A stretch of 64,000 bases of DNA. It comes from Theropithecus gelada (Eukaryota > Chordata > Mammalia > Primates > Cercopithecidae). How positions within the stretch are numbered: position 1 is the stretch's first letter; every line of letters starts with the position of its first letter. The stretch lies in the NCBI RefSeq assembly GCF_003255815.1, contig NC_037669.1, forward strand, positions 117,325,195-117,389,194, written 5' to 3'. Positions 57,773 to 64,000 of the stretch are shown here, one piece after another. The notes under the pieces are model-generated. The model did no database searches, was not told the origin of the DNA, and worked only from the letters and a program-made list of their open reading frames with translations. A program made the position numbers and the translations under genes.

Positions 57773-60082
57773 TTGTTTTATCACACTTCTCTTTATTGGG
57801 CTTTGCAGAGAATGTATTTTTCACACATTGGAAGTTTGTGGCAACTCTGCATTCGCCAAATCTATTGGTGTCATTTTCCCAACAGCATGTGCTCGTTTTG
57901 TGTGGCACTTCTCCTGTATTTCAACTTTTTCATTATTACTACATCTATTACGTTGATCTGTGTTCAGTGATCTTTGATGTTTCCATTGTGATTGTGCCCG
58001 GGTGTTGGAAACTCCATCCACAAAGATGGCAAACTTAACCAACAAATATGTGTGTTCTGACTGCTCCACTAACCATCCATTTCCCCATCTCTCTGTCTCT
58101 CCTCCTGCCTCCCTATTATCAGAGACACAACAATACTGAAACTAGGCCAATTAATAACCCTACAATGGCCTTTTACTGTTCAAGCGAAAGAAGAGTCACA
58201 TATCTCTCACCTTTGATCAAAAATAGAAATACTTAAGTTTTGTGAGGAAGGGACGCCTCAAACCAAAATAGGCCAAAAGCTAAGGCTCTTGTTTCAAATG
58301 GTTAGCTAAGTTGTGAATGCAAAGGAAAAGATCTTGAAGAAAATTAAAAGTGTGACTCCATTGAACACAAAAATGATAAGAAAGCAAAACAATGCATTAT
58401 CGCTGATATGGAGAAAGTTTTAGTAGTCTGGATAAAAGATCAAACCACTTACAACATACCATTAAGCTAAAACATAACCCAGAGCAAGGCCCTAACTCTC
58501 TTCAATTCTGCGAAGGCTTAGAGAGGTTATGAGACTACACAAGGAAAGTTGGAAGCCAGCAGAGATTGGTTCATGAGGTTGAAGGAAAGAAGACATCTCC
58601 ATACGTAAAAGTGCAAGGTGAAACAGAAAGTGCTGGTTGGTGTAGAAGCTGCACCAATCTATCCAGAAGATCATTGAGGAGGTGGCTACAGAAAGCAACA
58701 GATTTTCAATGTTGGTGAAACAGCCTTCTATTAGAAGAAGATACCATCTAAGACTTTCAGAGCTAGAGAGAAGTCAATGCCTGGCTTGCAGGCTTCAAAA
58801 GAAAGACTGCTCTTTTGTTAAGGGCTAATGCAACTAGAGACTTTATGTTGAAACCAGTGGTCATTTATCATTGTGAAAGTCCTAAGATCCTTATGAATTA
58901 TGCTAAATCTACTCTGCCTGTGCACTATAAATAGAATAATAAAGCCTGGATGACAGCACTTCTGTTTATAGCATGGATTACTGAATATTTTAAGCCTACA
59001 GTTCAGACCTATCCTTTCAAAATATTACTGCTCATTGAAAATGCACCCAGTCACTCAAGAGCTCTAACGCAGATGTACAAAATTAATGTTGTTTTCATGC
59101 CTGCTCACACAACGTTCATTCTGTAGCCCATAGATTAAGAGTGAATTTCAACTTTCAAGTCTTATTATTTAAGAAATATACTGTAAACCTACTGCTACCA
59201 TAGATAGTGATTTATCTAATGGATCTGGGCAAAGTAAATGGAAAACCTTCTCAAAAGGATTTACCATCCTAGGTGCCACTGAGAACATTTGTGATTCATG
59301 AGAGGAGGACAAAATATCAACATTAGCAAAAATAAGTTAATTCCAACCCTCATGGATGACTTTGAGGGGTTTAAGTCCTCAGTGGAGGAAGTAACTGCAG
59401 ATTTGGTTTAAAAAAAAAAAAAAAAAAAAAAAGCAAAAAACTAGAATTAAAAGTAGAGCCTAAAGATATGATTGAATTGCTGCAATGTCATGAACAAACT
59501 TGAATGGATGAGGAGTTGCTTCTTATGGATGTCAAAGACATAAAATCTACATTGTTGGAATGACAAGAAAGGATTTAGTACATCACCTAAACTTACTTGA
59601 TAAAGCAACTAAGAGAGAGAATTGACTCTAATTTTGAAAGAAATTATCCTGTGGGAAAAATCCTATCACACTAACTTGCATGCTACATAGAAATCTTTCC
59701 TAAAAGGAAGAATAAACTGATGCAGCAAACTTCATTGCTGCCTTATTTGAAAAAGTTGCCAGAGTCACCCCAATTTTTAGCAACCACCATTCTGATCAAT
59801 CAGTAGTCATAAACATCAAGGCAAGACCCTCCAGCAATAAAAAGATTAAGACTCACTGAAGGCTCAAATAACCACTAGGATTTTAGCTTTAAGTATTTTT
59901 AAATTAAGATATGTATTTTTTTAGATCCAGTGGTATTGCATACTTAATTGACTACAGTATAGTGTAAACATAACTTTTATATGGCCAGAGAAACAAAAAA
60001 TTTGTCTGACTCATTTTGCTGCAATATTTGCTTTATTTCAGTGATGTGGAACAAAACCTACAATATATCCAAGGTGTTCCTG
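57773..60082 (+). mobile_element. Tigger1 DNA transposon, copy 2, nearly full length
   Basis: Starts 'caggcataccttgttttatc' and ends 'tatccaaggtgttcctg', imperfect inverted termini. The TA dinucleotide target duplication is clean at 57771-57772 and 60083-60084. At 2310 bases it is close to the roughly 2.4-kb consensus, with no large insertion. Internal landmarks are shared with copy 1 in the same order: 'ccaattaataaccctacaat', 'ctgaatattttaagcc' and 'ttatggatgactttgag'-like text. An A-run at 59410-59432 replaces the 'gtagaaatagcaagag' region. Confidence 0.96.
58165..59503 (+). pseudogene. Dead Tigger1 transposase gene, copy 2
   Basis: Runs from the ATG at 58165 to the stop at about 59501 and follows the pogo-type transposase (N-terminal DNA-binding region, then DDE core). 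Recognisable blocks are 'aatgcaaaggaaaagatctt' in the DNA-binding half, 'gtctggataaaagatcaaac' between, 'gattactgaatattttaagc' in the core and 'ttgaattgctgcaatgtca' at the end. Frameshifts and stops occur throughout: no frame of 70 codons survives, a 'gaaa' to 'gaaagtcc' insertion lies near 58875, and the 23-base A-run at 59410-59432 disrupts the C-terminal part. Copy 1 carries a different set of defects. Non-functional, with no sign of exaptation. Confidence 0.9.
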
Positions 60083-60086
60083 TACC

Positions 60087-60111
60087 TTTTTTTTTTTTTT
60101 TTTTTTTTTTT
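60087..60111. repeat. Poly-T run (25 T) beside Tigger1 copy 2
   Basis: It starts two bases after the TA duplication and ends in 'tgcaggtgaataag'. There is no Alu or L1 body next to it, so it is not an obvious retroposon tail. It has the form of a strong polypyrimidine tract plus CAG, but no transcript evidence is available from sequence. Confidence 0.9.
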
Positions 60112-61842
60112 GCAGGTGAATAAGCAATCCTTTTAACAAAAAGAAATAAACTTCAACTTTTTCAAAGATGTGAGATGAGCACATTTTTCCTTGTGTTCTA
60201 CGCCTTGGGACACATTTTGTGGGAATAGAAGCATAAAGTATTTACTCAACCTCAAAATAATTCCTCTATATAGTTTCCTGCATATTTCTTATTTGGCTCC
60301 CATTCATCCCTTGGATTAAATTTCACAAGTTTATAACCATTTGTTAATATAATACTAAAACTCAACAATGAGCCTCAACAGGTTTAGAAAATCATTCTCC
60401 AGGCTTTAAACCAGTGTCTCTTAACAGGTGTTAAGAGAAAAACTAAAGAATGTGGTATGTGCTATGGGGGAAAAAATTCTTCCCTTGTGCAAATAAACTT
60501 GGTTGCCTAAGCATTAAATAGACTCCAACAAGCTCTTTTCTTTCCATAAATTTTTCTTCAATATGCTAATCCAGATTGCTAATATCCAAGAGAGGAATTT
60601 AATATGAGACATTTGTCAAGCTGTTTTGACCAAGGAAATCTTAGAAAGTGAGTATCTCTAATAAATTGTGTCTCCACTGAATTGAATTTGGAAAATACTG
60701 AAATATTTCCCAGATAAGTCTATCTTTAAGGAACTTCAGAAGAAATAATCCTAAAAATGTCCACACAGTAACTATCGTTTTTACTTTTCTTGCTAACAGA
60801 TAACACTGTTCCCTCTTCTTACATTCAAGGGGAAAAAAAAGGAACATCCAGTACCCATTAACTCCCTGAAGGCAATTGTATCTTTATCTTTTCTGTCTAC
60901 TGAATACTTCTAATTCCTTTAATCTTTCTTTAGAAGTCCCATTTTAAAACATGTGAGTGACTATTAGTGCTCCCTAAATCTTCCACAGGTTTTCTGTATT
61001 TTCTTAATAATTTCAGCTCTAAACTTTGAAAACAAAAGTGAAAAATTAAATAAAACTTTTTTCTCAGTGATTCATAATTATAACAGTTATCAGTATTAGA
61101 ATCATACTATTTTTTAAAATAGGAGCACTATATTGCATACTGTTTGGAAAAGACTGCATATTGAATCTGTGAGCCCAGAATGCAGGGAAGAAATTCTGGA
61201 TCAAGTTGGCATGTCTTTTAACTTAGTTATTTCCTTCATTTCTGTCATTTTTTTCCTTATATAGTCTTAATAGGAAAGACAATATGCATAAGGCTCATTT
61301 TTTTCACCTTAATTAAACTCTATTCCTATCTTAACCAGGAAATTGGGTTTCTGGTATAGAAACTTTATAACACAAAATATTTATGCATCTAGGATATAAG
61401 ATTTTCTCCATCATAAAATGAAAAGGGTTTTGATTTGGAAATACAGTCCAAAGGGGAAAAAAAAAAAAAAAACCACCATTAAAGTGAAATTTATCTCAAA
61501 ATAACCAAACCATCAAAGGCTTATTTCTATTTTCTTAAGAGAAAAATATATTCATGCCTATCTGCTATAAACCCCAAATGAATGAATCCTTCAGGACTAA
61601 CTTCCCTTGATAATAAATCTGCAATGTTAAAAAAAAAAAATCCAAAATAACAAATTGTATAATCTTTGGGGACTTGGATACTTGAAAACTCAGTCTAAGG
61701 GCTGAAATGAAAGAAATAGACCAGTAAATTGCTAGTTTGATGGCAGAGGGGATGGTGGCAGTGGTTAAAGGGTGACTGATAGCAGGGAAGGCAGGATCAG
61801 GAGGCAAAGATAGCAGACTTTTGTCTGTAACACAGCACAGCA
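60112..61842. other. Unassigned AT-rich sequence
   Basis: No repeat family or gene recognised. A-runs lie at 61459-61472 and 61629-61640. The 201-codon minus-strand frame at 61565-62170, the longest in the window, has a His-Thr run from the (GT)n tract and is Ser/Leu/Pro-rich; no domain is visible and I do not call it a gene. Confidence 0.45.
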
Positions 61843-61861
61843 CGTGTGTGTGTATGCACGA

Positions 61862-61896
<35 letters not shown>

Positions 61897-61905
61897 TGTT
61901 TGTGG
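61843..61905. repeat. (GT)n microsatellite
   Basis: About 25 GT units with ATGCACGA, TA and TTT interruptions. All three overlapping minus-strand frames and the plus-strand frame in 61565-62170 run through it. Confidence 0.95.
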
Positions 61906-63827
61906 ATGGGGGTGGTGAAAGTAATGGCAGCAGCAGAGGCAAAGCCAAGAGTGATGGTGGCAGGAACAGCAATGAAAGAAACAGCACACGATGCACAATA
62001 CTTGGCATGTTTGTAGTCTGGAGGCAAGATTTAAAGAAAACCAAAAGTTGGTACCCAAATGAGAGGAAATCAAGTCCACTAGGCTGAATGAAGAGGCAAG
62101 TCAGACAACCAGCTCCAAGACAAGTACCACAGAATACAACTGGGATTAGACACATTGTCATATCCATCAATGTTCAAGAGCAGGAGGAGCAAGGGGCTGC
62201 ACACAGGAGTGCTGGATAAATTCCAATGCATGTTTTATTGCAGCTGCAACTGTCCTTTAATATTGTAGCTGAAAAAGCCTCATCTTTATTCATTCAGTCT
62301 TAAAGGGCTTCTGGTCACAGTGCGTAATTAGATCTTTACAGTAGACGACCGAGTCCTCTCAGAAAGCAGTAGTTATGGTCACAATAGACACATGTAGTGT
62401 TGGGGGTGATGGATAATACCAACAGCTGAAAATCTACCTATGATAATTAAGAAACCAGGGGATAAAGAGCAGGAGGAAGCAACAGTCAAATTATTCCAAG
62501 TATAGGTACTTTCTAAACAGATCATGACTTGGGAATTTTCCTCAGGTTTCTCATCTTATTTCTATATCCAAAAATGGAATCTTGACAGTCAAGTGTTTTA
62601 TGTAGTGCTTCTTATTGCTAATGTCTGAGTCAGTCATGCAGGAATCAGAATCTACTTCGAGAAGTTTTAATAAGAATAACTTTAGATCTGGACAGGGTGA
62701 AGAAAAATAAAAAGGAACATTGCAGCACCCAGGGAATGGCAACAGAAAGAAGTTACGACTGGTCTAAGGACAAGAGAAAAATAGTGTTACTGGAGTACAA
62801 TTAGAGCTGGAGGCATAGAAGAGAGCCACCCAACCAGGATCACAGTGATAAAAAGATGTAGTCACTGCTAGAAATCATGGCTTAGAGCAGGAAAGAATGG
62901 CAGGGATGGGGGTATAACCCAAACTCTCTCTCTTACACTCTGTTCTCCTACCATTGTCTTGCATTTGTTGGATTTTTAAAAGAAGCCAACTATCAAGGGG
63001 GCCTAGGTGGATGTAGCTTATAGAAGTCAAGGTTAGCTTCTCAAGGCATAGAACAAGACAGTGAAGAGCAGAACATGGATCTGGGTGGGTTGAGTTACAG
63101 ATAATAACCTGTAGATATTTTATGGAATTAATGGGACACATAGTTAAACCACGCCTAAAATTAATGCTCTTGGTCACAAATATAGAGTCTTCCCTGTTTG
63201 ACTTCCCTAATGTAAGGTCCTTAAATCATAAGAGATGGGTCATGAGTGGTAGGAAATTCAGAGTTATTAAAACATGTTCCAGAACTCATGTGTGTGCCAT
63301 GTATTATTTGCCAAAGAATGGGAGTCACTAACCAGAATAAACAAAATTGTGTGAGGTACAGCAGTCTTCTGAAATAATTTTAATATTGGGAAATATATTC
63401 TAGATGTTTCCTTCTTAGTATATTTGGATGGTGACAATGAAAAATTGTTTTGCTTTTAACGCTGGTCATTTAAAACTGATTTCTTAATTTCTTAGCAAAG
63501 GTTAAATAATCATTTCTGTCTCTTCTTCAACAAGTGCTGGGTTCACTCGGTGTTTGATAAGTTCATTTAAAAATGGAGTTATAGACACACTGTAATAACA
63601 TGCATCATGTGGTGTTTGATTTTGTTCTTGCGGTTGTCGGTTAATCAGTTTGGTTTGGGATTTAGTTACAAAGAACAGAGCCTCAGTTTGGCATCAGTGG
63701 TTCTTTCTGACCCAAAAGTCATTATATCTTCTTTATAATATTCTCTCATTAAAACTGATGTTAGCCTTCCTTGTTGACTAAACGCATGGTACAGACTTTT
63801 ACTACATTTTTTTCTTTCTTGCTTGCT
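61906..63827. other. Unassigned sequence
   Basis: No family was recognised. 62870-63180 holds a 100-codon minus-strand frame without domains. With 31.6-34.0 kb and 60.1-61.8 kb this is one of three repeat-poor blocks. Confidence 0.45.
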
Positions 63828-64000
63828 TTTTTTGAGATGGAGTCTTGCTCTGTCACCCAGGCTGGAGTGCAGTGGCACAATCTCAGCTCACTGCAGCCTC
63901 TGCCTCCCAGGTTCAAGCAATTCTCCTGCCTCAGCCTCCTGAGTAGCTGGGACTATAGGCATACACTGCCACACCTGGCTAATTTTTGTATTTTTAGTAA
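63828..64000 (-). mobile_element. AluS, antisense, cut by the window edge
   Basis: 'gagatggagtcttgctctg' through 'ggttcaagcaattctcctg' to 'ggctaatttttgtattttta', where the window ends in mid-element. 'actgcagcctctgcctccca' suits AluS. Confidence 0.92.

Noticed and set aside
58165..59503. Possible domesticated transposase gene
   Set aside because: Frameshifts, stops and an A-run destroy the frame. No surviving frame over about 70 codons and no regulatory context.
3290..62000. CRISPR-like array from regularly spaced short repeats
   Set aside because: All short tandem repeats are microsatellites with no unique spacers of uniform length, and the genome is a primate nuclear genome.
61565..62170. 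201-codon minus-strand frame as a protein-coding gene
   Set aside because: Microsatellite-derived His-Thr run, low complexity elsewhere, two other frames open over the same bases and no recognisable domain.

Overview
This window reads as AT-rich, non-coding DNA from a primate nuclear genome. Nearly everything recognisable is an interspersed repeat: Alu, L1, L2 and MIR retroposons, MaLR-type LTRs, Tigger1 and hAT DNA transposons, and microsatellites. Two young Alu copies (truncated at 25036-25108, full length at 50289-50569) carry base changes that I associate with the Old World monkey AluYR lineage rather than with human AluY. My best inference is therefore a cercopithecoid (macaque, baboon, vervet or relative). 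No open reading frame exceeds 201 codons. The longest ones are explained by microsatellites, Alu antisense or decayed retroposon sequence, so I call no functional protein-coding gene and no functional RNA gene.

Layout. 1-9.6 kb: an old Alu, a MIR, a decayed hAT element, a long ancient L2 (4.95-6.4 kb) and mostly unassigned sequence. 9.6-24.3 kb: L1-dominated, with a 3' end of a young L1, several old L1M ORF2 and 3' UTR pieces, two Alus, and a rearranged segment at 19.6-21.8 kb where an inverted repeat encloses a flipped L1 piece and carries a THE1-type solo LTR. 24.3-31 kb: MIRs, the truncated AluYR, a twin-primed L1, three older Alus and a long L2 ORF2 remnant. 31-48.5 kb: a purine tract, an MLT1 LTR, many L2/MIR pieces, one AluS with clean target duplications, a hAT element nested inside a MIR, and another long L2 ORF2 remnant.

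48.5-60.1 kb is the most structured part. Two nearly complete Tigger1 elements lie in the same orientation, each with a dead pogo-type transposase gene. The first was inserted into an older repeat and was later hit by an MST-type LTR, which in turn took an AluYR, giving a four-layer nest. A perfect 24-bp inverted repeat encloses a TA/CA/GATA microsatellite between the two. 60.1-64 kb: unassigned sequence with a (GT)n tract and a terminal Alu cut by the window edge.

Nothing here works together as a pathway. The window is best read as a stratified insertion record of a gene-poor (or intronic) region. I found no CRISPR-like, operon-like or toxin system. Family names come from recognising diagnostic stretches by eye. 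Boundaries of old elements are approximate, typically within about 20-50 bases.
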